Assembly: GCF_010389155.1 (NCBI RefSeq)
Contig: NC_057761.1
Coordinates: forward strand, 374,501 to 438,500
DNA length: 64,000 bases
From: Erigeron canadensis
Lineage: Eukaryota > Streptophyta > Magnoliopsida > Asterales > Asteraceae
Reading direction: 5' to 3'
The translations under genes and the position numbers were made by a program. Of the stretch, positions 14,240 to 24,300 are shown piece by piece. Numbering within the stretch: position 1 is the first letter of the stretch; each line of letters begins with the position of its first letter. The notes under the pieces were generated by a model, which was not told where the DNA came from, made no database searches, and was given only the letters and a program-made list of their open reading frames with translations.

Positions 14240-15790
14240 TTAATTAGCTATAGGATGTCTATTCCATGACAAATATGATGGATCCCCCAGACGTCGAGGA
14301 CGAAAAACATACAAAAGTATAAAGTTTATTGACATAAACAAACACAAACCACCAACCGTTATATACGCCACCCCCAAAAAATCATTTTTGCCTCCAATCC
14401 ATGTCGTCGTAGAAAGAACAAGCTTCTTCCTTCCCCCAAACTTGTATGTGTTGTAGTTATTTTCAACTTGAACGCTTATCGTCTCGTGTGCTTCCAAATC
14501 GGTGTTTATTTTTCCGTATAACTTTCTAAACTTAGGCAATGCTGCTGCTCTCATCCATACAATAAGATCCTCTTGCTCGCTTAGCTGATCGATCATCATC
14601 CATCCAAAATTATATATATAACAAAAATTTAAGGGTGAGGGAAAACAAAACACCATTTGTTTTCCATTTTTGTTTTTCATGAAAGCATGAAAAACAGAAA
14701 ACGCGTTTAAATCATAGTTTTTTCAAAAATGTTTTCTATGAAAACATAAAACACAGTTTTTAACTTTTCTATGGAAAAAACACAGTTTTCCACTTTTCTA
14801 TGGAAAATTATAAAACAGTTTTTTTTTTTTTTTAATTTATTGTTTTTTACTTTTTATTTTTCCATTTTCAAAATTTTGAAAACCTCGAGTTGTTTTCTAT
14901 TTTCTAGTTTTGAACGCGTTTTAAAAGATTCCATTTGTTTTCTAGCGATAGAAAACTCCTTTCACTTTCTAGAAAATTAAAATTGGAAAGCTAGAAAACA
15001 TTTTATTATAATTCACCTACATACGTACAGGTTTACGCTCATCAAGTGTTGCGCCCCCGATCAAGGATCCTTTTTGAAAATCCTTTGGATACACATCCGA
15101 ACCGAATTTAGCAGTGGTATCGCTTTTCCAAGCAATCCCGTGTTTGTCGATTGTTAGTTGTTTGCCTCGTGTTGATAGTTGGTAAGTGTCATTGAATAGA
15201 CTCCAAGCAATTAACCCACACGGAACAATTGGTTTGTTATCACCGGTTTGTGCTTCCGGAAAACAATCGCGTGTGTCGTTTTGAGCCGCAGGGTCACGTA
15301 ATTGTTTGTCGCTTCTACTTTTCACAAATCTGAAACCAAACTATATATACTTAGAAAACTAAATTAAACATCCATCCAAAAACTAATTAATTAAGGTTAA
15401 CTGATTGGAAAATTGCATGTTTAATTACCGACGATGATTTTGGTAAAAGTTCTCGAGTTGATAATACACGAAAATAGGGGCGACCATTTTCTTTGGTACT
15501 TTGAGATTTCTTATACATGTCTTCTTTGTGTCGGGATTTTGTATAAATGCCTCGGCTTTACTGCTAAAGTCGTCGGGAACACAATCTTCGTCATAACGAT
15601 CAATAATTTCGACAACGCTATCTGACGCGGATAAAGCTAAAAGCCCCGTAGGGATGAAAAGAGCACCGATGGTTATAAATGATGCAATTGCCCATCCTGG
15701 GGTTAAGATTGGTTTCCATGCCGGAAGCTCTTGTTGTGAGAATCTTGAATACGTTGGTTTTTTCGAATTCTTGTTTTTGTTTTGATCCAT
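14240..15790 (-). CDS. ALIS: ALA-interacting subunit (ALIS), CDC50/LEM3 family
   Basis: Three exons on the minus strand (15790-15429, 15329-15029, 14584-14240) join in phase to 335 aa, the usual length for plant ALIS proteins. CDC50 proteins are beta subunits of P4-ATPase phospholipid flippases; they are needed for ER exit and activity of the ALA catalytic subunit. Topology fits: a cytosolic N-terminus, TM1 at about 34-55 (GWAIASFITIGALFIPTGLL), a large lumenal loop with paired cysteines and NDT glycosylation sequons, TM2 at about 291-314 (VAYITVGGLCLFMSINFILL), and a short basic cytosolic tail. Family motifs seen are FVYYQLENFYQNHRR, PCGLIAWSLFNDTY, FRKLYGKI and NYNTYKFGGRKKLVLST. Intron 1 is 99 nt. 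Intron 2 is 444 nt and carries a mobile-element-like AT-rich segment. Which ALIS paralogue this is cannot be set from sequence alone. The ATG follows an AT-rich leader without an upstream in-frame ATG of note. Confidence 0.95.
14690..14970. repeat. AT-rich repeat inside ALIS intron 2
   Basis: The words catgaaaaacagaaaacgcg and gaacgcgttttaaaag are near-inverted and recur in related form at about 19860-19930 (aaacgtgttttttttgtttttcatg). This suggests a shared, unnamed element inserted in the intron. Confidence 0.4.
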
Positions 15791-16117
15791 TTATTGGAAA
15801 TCAAGGATAAGTAAGGTAAAATAATTTGTGTGATATGTAGGTCGAAATGAATAATCCTGAAATTAAGCTAGGGTGAAATTTACAATTGGTTTTAACGTGT
15901 CATTTCAGACCACAGCTAATTATATCAAATGAAATTTACAATTGAATCACATTTTTTTACTTTTTGACATTTCTCAGTAAACATTGTATAATTCTTGTTT
16001 TTTTTCTTAACTAGATATTTTTCTGCAAACATATATATTTTTCCAATGAATGTCATATAGATTGTACAATGCTGTATAAAACAATATACTTTTGGCATGT
16101 GCATATTATTTATACCT
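15791..16117. other. Upstream flank of ALIS
   Basis: Presumed promoter of the minus-strand ALIS gene. It runs straight into the Harbinger-like element that begins at 16121, so the gene has roughly 330 bp of non-transposon upstream DNA. No specific motifs assigned. Confidence 0.35.
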
Positions 16118-16244
16118 TAAGAGGGTGCCCAATGAGTTCGTTCTCGAGCTCGTTCGCCTGCCACAAACGAGTCCACACCATTGGGTGAGACTCGTTCCTT
16201 TTTCGCCCACTTCAGTCGTCTGGCGCTTTCGTTCTTGCAGGGAC

Positions 16245-16848
16245 TAGGGATGGCAAAAAAACACGTACCTGATGGGGAAATTCGAAACCTGACATTTTTG
16301 GGCCAGTCCGGGTCCGGGTATGCGGGTCTTGGGTCGGGTATGGGGATGATTTTAATATTTTTCGCGGGTCCGGTTCCGGGTCCGTTTTTAGATTGAAAGC
16401 CGCATACCCGACAAGGTCTACCCGAAACCCGGCCCCAACCCATATACCCGATCCTTATATATTACATTATAATAATAATATTGATATTTTTATTTTCAAT
16501 AGGTATATAAATATATGAATTGCTAATTGATCATTGAAGAGTTAATAACAAATATTTATATTTTTGGAAACACAAATAATTCTTGTAACATTAATTCTAA
16601 TTATTCAAATATTGTAACCATTATTACGAAAGTTGACGTATTGGCTACATGTATAGATATATTATATATATATGTGGATGAATAAATTAACGGATCCCCG
16701 ATTACCCGTGGGGAACCCGTTACCCGACGGTTAGTAAGTAAACGGGGACCCGTCGGGTCCGGGTCTGGGTTTGGGACGGAGATTTTTAATTGGGTCCGGG
16801 TCCGGGATTACTTAAACCCGGACCATACCCGGCCCGTTGTCATCCCTA
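16245..16848. mobile_element. Non-autonomous hAT element, 604 bp, perfect 8-bp duplication
   Basis: Ends TAGGGATGGCAA and TTGTCATCCCTA are inverted repeats of the Ac/Tag1-like type. The perfect 8-bp target duplication GCAGGGAC lies at 16237-16244 and 16849-16856. The interior is made of 'cgggtccgggt'-type GC words near both ends around an AT-rich core, with no transposase. Open frames across it on both strands are compositional. Confidence 0.92.
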
Positions 16849-16921
16849 GCAGGGACGAGAGTGAGTGTGTGATTTAGTTTTTTTATTTTTCTTTCCCATA
16901 TATATATATATATATATATAT

Positions 16922-17803
16922 AGGAAGAGTTATTTAAGAACTCAAAAATAAAAAAACTCAAAAATCATTCTGAATCACACTTTCTTTCTCTCTTTCTCTC
17001 TCTTTAATTAAATAATAAAATTCACTCAAATCATTCAAAATGTTTTATCTCACAAACCGTAAATCATTAGATGAAACAAAAAACATGACTAGTCTTAAAA
17101 CTTTGTCCTCTTTCATTAGAGATCGAATTCGATATACTTTTGACGACTTTTTAATTTTCATTTTTTTCCCTCTTCTACTTGTATACCTACACATGTGTAG
17201 GATCATTGTTTTCACATGTAAATTATTAAATGAACATATGTACATAACAATGAAAGTTAAGGGCGGAGCCCGTCAATACATGGTGGAGCCATGGTGGCCA
17301 AGGGCGGAGCCCGTCAGTCCATAGCGGAGCCATAACGGCTAAGGGTGGAGCCCGTCGGGTAGATCACCCATCACCGGTCACCCCTTATGATCTATCACCC
17401 TCTATGACCTATCACACTATGACCTATTAACCTCAATGACCTATCACCCCCATTAGCTTTGGATTATGAATATCCTTAAGGGTGAAGCCCACTCCGAATC
17501 ATAACTTTTGTTCAACCTACACATGTGTAAGTTATGTGTAAGTATCAAAAAGAAAACGAAAATTAAAATGTCATCAAAAGTATATCGAATTGGATCTCTA
17601 GTGAAAGAGGACGAAATTTTAAGACTACTCATGTTTTTTGTTTCGTCTAACGATTTACGGTTTATGAGATAAAACATTTTGAATGATTTGGGTGAATTTT
17701 ATTATTTAATTGCAACGAGAGAAAGAGAGAAATAATGTGTGGTATAGAATAGTTTTTGAGTTCTTTTATTTTATGAATGCTCAAAATAACTCACCCCTAT
17801 ATA
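16922..17803. mobile_element. Fold-back element with about 230-270-bp inverted arms
   Basis: The left arm (about 16922-17160) contains 'ttcattcaaaatgttttatc' and 'gatatacttttgacgac'. The right arm (about 17550-17800) is its inverted copy. Both ends abut (TA)n runs. The middle carries three copies of an 'aagggcggagcccgtc'-like phrase and 'gacctatcac' repeats. The arm sequence is also found once, uninverted, in the Helitrons at 25996, 46817 and 61329, so this looks like an inverted duplication of that shared module. Confidence 0.65.
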
Positions 17804-17814
17804 TATATATATAT

Positions 17815-18013
17815 GTGGGAAAAGTGAGTATGGGGTTGTTCCCCCATCTAAGCTTAGATGAGGAACCCCTCACATACAAATATTTTAATATTTGTTTGAA
17901 TTTTAAATAAATACATGGCCCCCCATGATTTTTATGATTATAAAAACCAAGTGTGAGGAGTTCCCGCCATTTAAGCTTAGATGGAGAACAACCCGATACT
18001 CACTCCCCCCCCC
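17815..18013. mobile_element. (TA)n-embedded MITE, copy A
   Basis: The ends gggaaaagtgagtatgggg and ccgatactcactcccccc are inverted, with a second inner inverted word 'atctaagcttagatg' near each end. The left side abuts (TA)n and the right side a C-tract. The interior 'aatacatggcccc...atgattataaaaacca' is shared with the copy at 48399-48587. Confidence 0.7.
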
Positions 18014-18217
18014 CCTCCACACACATACATATGTGTCTGTTATGTAAAAATTAAAAAAAATGGAATCCATTCTTTTCCGGCCGGCGAAGCTCACGATCAA
18101 AAAAGAAGATGGCCAGATGGGGAAGGTGAACTGTTTTGTCTTTTGTTACATTTTGTCTTTTGTCAATTTTTTAATTTTCACCTTGAACTTTGATGTTATA
18201 AATAAGCTTCTTTTATT

Positions 18218-18246
18218 ATTGTTGTTGTTGTTGTTGTTGTTGTTGT
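18218..18246. repeat. (TTG)n microsatellite
   Basis: About nine consecutive ttg units, inside the Harbinger-like element. Confidence 0.85.
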
Positions 18247-18423
18247 TATTTTAAAGGGGTAGATATAAATAATTGGTGGGTCTAAGACTAGTCCTTGAGG
18301 GATGAATGTATTGAGTGTGTTTTATGGAGATTAGTCCTTGGAGTGTTTTTTGCTGATGTGACGCTGACAGGGACTAGTTATTGAGGGATGAGTTCCTACT
18401 TCCTACCATTGGGTAGCCTCTAA

Positions 18424-18969
18424 CACTTTTCACCAAAAATTTTGAGAAACTTCTCAACATTAAAATTCGGTTATCTAAATACTATCTCAATACATCTAAA
18501 TTGAATTATCTGTCAAGGAAAAACCTACTTGTATTTTCCTTGACCATTAAGAATTAATAAGAACAAAGCTTGTGCTTGACAACACTTGAAACCCCGCAAG
18601 AATACTTAGATGTACAAAATAATCAACTTGGTAATAGTATACCAAATAATTTTCTTTATTGAAGATGTGATGTTTAGGTCAAGCACTTCTTCAATCCTTT
18701 TTTAATATATTACTAGATATAATAAATTAGAATAAAAAGTAAATTATGGTTGCTCAATGATCTAACCATAGGCGGAATTCAACCATTCTTTACCCCTTTT
18801 ATTCGCTACTAGGAGAGTCATTAGCGAGGTTATTCAACAGAGACGACATCTAACCTTTTCCGGGTGTAAACCTTTGCGGGAATTTGCGAAAAAAAAACTT
18901 GTCCAAAAAGTCAAAATCTTATCCAAAAAAGTCAAAATCAAAATCTTCAATCAGATTTGGGATTTAGGT
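18424..18969. other. Intergenic, no feature recognised
   Basis: AT-rich sequence. 'caatcagatttgggattta'-like phrases occur at about 18949 and again at 19420-19480, on both sides of the hAT-like piece, so that element was inserted into an older repeat. Confidence 0.35.
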
Positions 18970-18973
18970 AACA

Positions 18974-19408
18974 CATTTAATGTTTTATATACCGGTATAT
19001 ACATGATTGTATTATCGGTAAAATCGGTACTGGAGGGTACTCCGATACAACTATTCTGGTATTTTCACTATTCAATACTGACTTATATTTCCAATAATTC
19101 CGGTATTACTGTTCCTGTATATTCATTTTTTTTATTTGAATTATTTAAAAAAATTATTTTTATGATACTTAAATGTTATTTTTTGTTATATGTGAATTTA
19201 AAACTTATATTTTGCTATACAATACTTATTTGGTATTATATTTGAGAGAATTGTAATTGCATTTTGATTATTTTCATTAAACTTTATCAAATTTTGCAGG
19301 ATTTTTATAAATGGTATAAATTAAATTAGCCGTACAGACTTGTGTTTCCAGTAATACTATGAAAAAATCATCACCCCGGTACGACCAAAATACTGGTTTT
19401 TAAAATAT
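18974..19408. mobile_element. hAT-like MITE, degraded (same family as 60181-60621)
   Basis: Left 'taatgttttatataccggta' and right 'tactggtttttaaaatattg' are inverted and match the ends of the intact copy at 60181. Interior phrases 'attttcactattcaatac' and 'ggtacgaccaaaat' are shared. No 8-bp duplication is recoverable, so it is older. Confidence 0.6.
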
Positions 19409-19978
19409 TGAAAATCTCCAATCAGATTGGCATTCTAGGCAAAATCTCCAACTAAATTTGTGATTTAAAAAATCACCAACCATATTTGCGATTTTTACCC
19501 TTTTTGCGATTCTACAATTTGGTTTGCCACTTTTTTTGTGGTATTTTGTAAAAACTCAAAAAAACCAAAGTGCCGTTCAGTTGTAGAAAATATCTTCCAA
19601 GTTTTTCATATATAATTGTTTAGAAAATAAACAGGTTTCTCATTTCTATGTACAAATATAAATTTTAAAAATGTGTTTCAATTTAAATTATGGTTTTCTT
19701 TTTTTATTTTTAAAAACTAAAAAACATGTTAGAGATATGGAAGTAGAGAGAGAGATGCAAAATGAACATGAAAAATCAAAACAATAAAAAATATTTTTTT
19801 CTAGTTTTCCATTAGAAAACATAAAATATTGTTTTTGTTTTATGAGGGGAATTGTTTTGGGAAACCATGATTTAAACGTGTTTTTTTTGTTTTTCATGTT
19901 TCTTTAGAAAACAATATAATAATATATAAAGAGTGTTTTCCGTAATCAAAAACACATCCTAAAGTATTTTGATATATG

Positions 19979-20425
19979 TCTAATACATTATAAAACATTT
20001 ACTCCCTTCATTTTTTCAACTTTAGTTGAAAACTTCAAAATATCACTGTCACTTATTCATAATACCCTTAAAGAATTCTCAACCACTCACTTTTTCCTCT
20101 CTCTTCAAATCTCAACCGCTCATTTTTCTCTTCTCTCCATAAATCAATTTATTTCTTTAATTCATTCAAAATCTTTTATCTCAAAAACCGTATATCGATA
20201 AATTATAAAATATATATGGGTGTTCTTAAAATTTCATGTTAGTTCATTAGAAATGTTATTCAATATATTTTCGATGAATCTTTAAATCTGAGAGCGGAGC
20301 CGGTACAACCAATACATTTGGTTATCACACTCTACAACCCATCACATCTTATGACTTATCACACTCTATGACCTATCACCTCACCATCTCACCGCCGCAA
20401 TGTGCGGGTGTGATTTTGGGTATTT
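19979..20425 (+). mobile_element. Degraded Helitron (CGCGG-hairpin, 'gacctatcac' family)
   Basis: The interior order 'tcattcaaaatcttttatct', 'atgggtgttcttaaaatttc', 'gcggagccggtac', 'atgacctatcacc' and the terminal hairpin 'ccgccgcaatgtgcggg' matches the better copy at 46817-47324. The CTAG terminus is lost. Confidence 0.55.
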
Positions 20426-20480
20426 ACTATTTAGTTTCTATTTTTTCATAAAAAATAATAGAATAATAAAAAAAGAGAAA

Positions 20481-20893
20481 ATAACCTTAATACCCACTTT
20501 TTAAATTTTTTTTTTTATCAATTTACCCAAGTTTTTTTAGATTTTAACAAAATACCCACAAAAATCGCAATAATTTTGGAAAATCGCAATGAGATTGTTA
20601 AAATCACAATAAGATGATGAAAATTGCATAAAGAGGATGAAAATCGCTTAAAGAACTTTAAAAATTTCATAAAGTACAAAATCTTTATGAGATTTATAAA
20701 ATCTTTATGCGCTTTTAGAAATCTCATTGCGATTTTATATAATCTCGTTGCGATTTTCAGAATCTTACTTTGATTTTATGAATCTCATTGTGATTTTTGA
20801 AATTTATTGCAATTTTGTTAGGTGTTTTATAAAAATACTAAAAAGCTTTGGTATATTGGTATATTGTTTTAAAAAAATAGGTATTGAGGTTAT
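20481..20893. mobile_element. Fold-back element built of AATCGCAATGA-type words
   Basis: The outer ends ataaccttaataccca and taggtattgaggttat are inverted. The interior is many degenerate copies of 'aaaatcgcaatgagatt' on the left and its complement on the right, symmetric about 20670. The two short open frames here are by-products of the repeat. Confidence 0.55.
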
Positions 20894-21303
20894 TTTAAAA
20901 AAAAATAAAAATATAAGAGCCTAAATATAGAAATGAAAAAAACAAAGAAAGGAAAATGCATTAGAAAGAAACAAGCGTTGATGAGGCAGGCAGGAAGTAG
21001 GCTTTTGGAATACCTTTGACTCTCTTTTTCACTTGACCCCAAATTTTAAAATAGAAAACCCTAAAAGATTTATTTTATTGAAGAAAATAAGAATAACAAT
21101 AGTGGATCGAGTGGAGGGGTTTTTGAATAGAATCTGATGGATGGATAGATTGATATAGATATAGATGATTATATTATTATTATTTATTATAGTATAGACA
21201 TAGATAGATAGATAGATATCGGGGGTGATTTAATTGAATTGATAAAAAGTAAGAAAGAAATGAAGAAGTAGAGTTAGGGTTAGGGGTTTTGTTAATTGAA
21301 GTA

Positions 21304-24300
21304 ATGGCAGCAGGAAGAATAGGAGGAGAAGAGGTGATGTCATCATCGAGAGGTCAAGTTACAATAACTTTAGGTCGTGCTGGTGGACAGGTCTCTCTCT
21401 CTCTCTCTCATTTCATTTCATTATATTATTGATTGATTATATATTGATTGATTCATGTATGTTCAGGTAGTGAAAAGATCAGGTGGAGGTGAACTTGCGG
21501 AAGAGGAGGATGCCGGTCTTCAGGTGGCAGTGGGGAGTAAACGTCGTGGCTCGGTTAGAGATCGGCTTGGTGCCGATCCATCCTCATCCCACCTTCTTCA
21601 TAATAAACGGTCACATTTTGCTCTTTATATTACTATTATTATCATTTTTGTTAATAACATGATGATGTTTGATAATTCTGGCACCCAACTATCACAATGC
21701 GTTTAGTCTTAACCGCCACAGCCCCCCTCGTTTTTATCATACTTAATTATAGGCATTCTCCTATACCCGATTGACATCACCTTATGCTTCATATATCTGC
21801 TTTCACTTTAAATTTTCAGGTTGTGTGGCGATAATGGTAGTTACAGCTTGAATCCCACCAATTCCATTGATGGTAAATTGCTTTATATATATATATATAT
21901 ATATATATCTTTTCTCGACTTTGTGCACCACATTCTAACGATACTGTCATTTTTTATACCTCAAGATTTACATCTAAGCAAACATGATCTTCGCTATAAA
22001 ATCATCAAGCGGACACAAACCAATACTCATCACAAGACTGTGGATCTGCGTGATATGCTATCGCGCCGTGCCCGACCTTCAACCACCAAACCTGATACAC
22101 TGCCTACCTTGCCTGACCCTGAACATGGAAGACACAGGGTACCTGAGATCATACCTGTGATAAGAGATGACAGAAGGCGAGATTCTGACCCAAGGGACAA
22201 CCCACGGCGTATGCCTGAACCAAGAAACGAGAGGCACATCATGCCTGCACCAAGGGATGAGAGACAGCACATGCCTGACCCACTGGATGAGAGGCGACGG
22301 TTGTCTCAGCCCATGGATGATAGACATCGTGTGCCAGAGTCCAGGGATGATAGACATCGCGTTCCAGAGTCTAGGGATGATAGACATTGTGTGCCAGAGT
22401 CTAGGGATGATACACGTCGTGTGGCTGAGTATAGGGAGGACAGACAGACGATGCCTGAACCAAGGGATGGTAGACAGAGCATTCCTGAACTACTTGAGGT
22501 CAGAAAGCGTATACCCAATGTAAGTGATACCAGGCAAAGCATTCCAGAGCCAAGTAATGGTAGCATGACACGTCATTTCACTTCCATGAGAACATCAGAA
22601 GCTCCGTCCCAGATGGACTTTTTAACAAGCTCTTACTCTCCATGGACATTGGATCATATTAGGCGTAAATCACCAGATAGAGTTCTGCATATTTCCAGGG
22701 GATTATCACCTCCACAAAGGAACGAAGAACCACAGAGAAGGCCAATCATGAGGGCATACCAAGATTCTAGACCAGTGCAATATTCCAGCCGGGATGGTAG
22801 TGATATATCAAGGCCCATCTCCACCACATCTTTTCTGACAAAACCATCTCTTTCTGCTGGGCCAACAAAGCCTATGGGGCCTATGGTTGCCCCCCCAATA
22901 CCACCTGGCCATAATATGCAACGAAGTCAATATCCAGTTAAGCTACCTGTCTTCTTTATAGTATTCATGCGTGTCTCTTTATGTATATTGTAATGCAAAA
23001 TTTTTAAATAGTTGAACAGTCAAATTTGTTTGGACATGAAACTGTATGCATTCTTTTTCATTTTAACCACAACTTTAAATGCTATTTGAACATTTATTCT
23101 TCGTGCTTTATGTGCTTTAACCAAGTTCTGATACTGATAGTTGTCTGCTACTACGGCTGATATTCAATGATATGTTTAATTCTTGGTATGCTGATGACAT
23201 TTGCGCTAGTAGTTTGCTAGGTTATAAGGCTATAGATCTTATGCCTCTGTGGAAGTGCTTTATATCATAATTTATTGAATCTAAGTTTTCAAAATTCTTG
23301 TGATGTTTGCTCATGGTTATTGCTGCAAGAAGAAAATAAGATCAGTTTTGCATATGTTAGTGTGGTTATGGTATATGATTTAGTTATCTCTATAAAAATT
23401 TCTATGATCAATGTAATCAACATCTAGCAATGAACATCTGTCTAAGTAGGTTACTCTACTATCAAACTACATAATTTGCCCTTCTTTCAACTTAATATAT
23501 TTGACTTGCTAACAAGTAATACTAAGATTTTTAAGCCACTTTTTTTTCTTTCTCTCCGGTTATGACTGTAAAGGTATTGTCAAGCTCAAAATAAGCTGTT
23601 GTTGATTAGTCTGACATACTGTTGATAACGCCTTTTTATTTCTCCTGGATTATTGTTGTAAGAACATGGTTTGAAGCATTTTATATTTTATCTTGTGGCC
23701 GTGCTATTATTTTTAAGTTCTGAAATATTTATGAGTTTTGTAGTTCTATACTTCTATTCGAACAATTATTTTCATGGTGTTATTGCCTTCAACACGAGAT
23801 CAGGAGTTCTGCTTTTTAGTAGTTGTTGTAGTTTAATATTTGCATGCACATAGTTTGGAAATGGTAATTTTTTTAGGATTCCATTTTACCTATCTTAAAT
23901 GGTTAAGGTGCCTTGCTGATGGTTAAAGTTGTAGGCATGGTCTTAAGACACAAACAACCATGGTTTGAGCTGTGTTGTGCAACATTATTCTCTAACTATC
24001 TTAAGAAAGATTTGCTAGTATACGTACTTCTTTAGGTCGACAAGTTTGCTCATTCTGTTTTGTCAAACTCTGCTAAATTTATTGCAGTAGCATCGTCTCT
24101 GATCTGAATCTTTTTCTTTCTTCCTTTTAATTTTGCTTCTAGGTAGAACATCTTACCGTGGAAGGATTTTTGCGTTCTTTGGGATTAGAGAAGTATCTGA
24201 TATCGTTCAAGGTTGAGGAGGTACTTATCATGGGCAACTTAAATTTTTTTGGTCTCATATTTCACATTATTCTTGTATAGATTTCATTGAATGTATTCTA

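Larger units (their letters stand above)
16121..18420. mobile_element. Harbinger-like element (TAA duplication) with nested insertions
   Basis: The left end GAGGGTGCCCAATG and right end CATTGGGTAGCCTC are 14-bp inverted repeats with two mismatches, flanked by TAA on both sides (16118-16120 and 18421-18423). A three-base TAA/TTA duplication is the PIF/Harbinger signature. Its 2300 bp include at least three later insertions (16245-16848, 16922-17803, 17815-18013), so the original element was probably about 600 bp and non-autonomous. Its right part shares 'tgatgtgacgctga' and repeated 'actagtcc' words with 47781-48014. Confidence 0.72.

Noticed and set aside
16117..16443. Open frames on both strands rich in Gly/Pro/Arg
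   Set aside because: They cross the Harbinger/hAT boundary and arise from 'cgggtccgggt' repeats of the hAT element.
22030..22566. Overlapping open frames on the minus strand and in another plus frame across the SAM-gene exon 4
   Set aside because: They are shadows of the 30-bp coding repeat; the true frame is fixed by splice phases and the downstream SAM domain.
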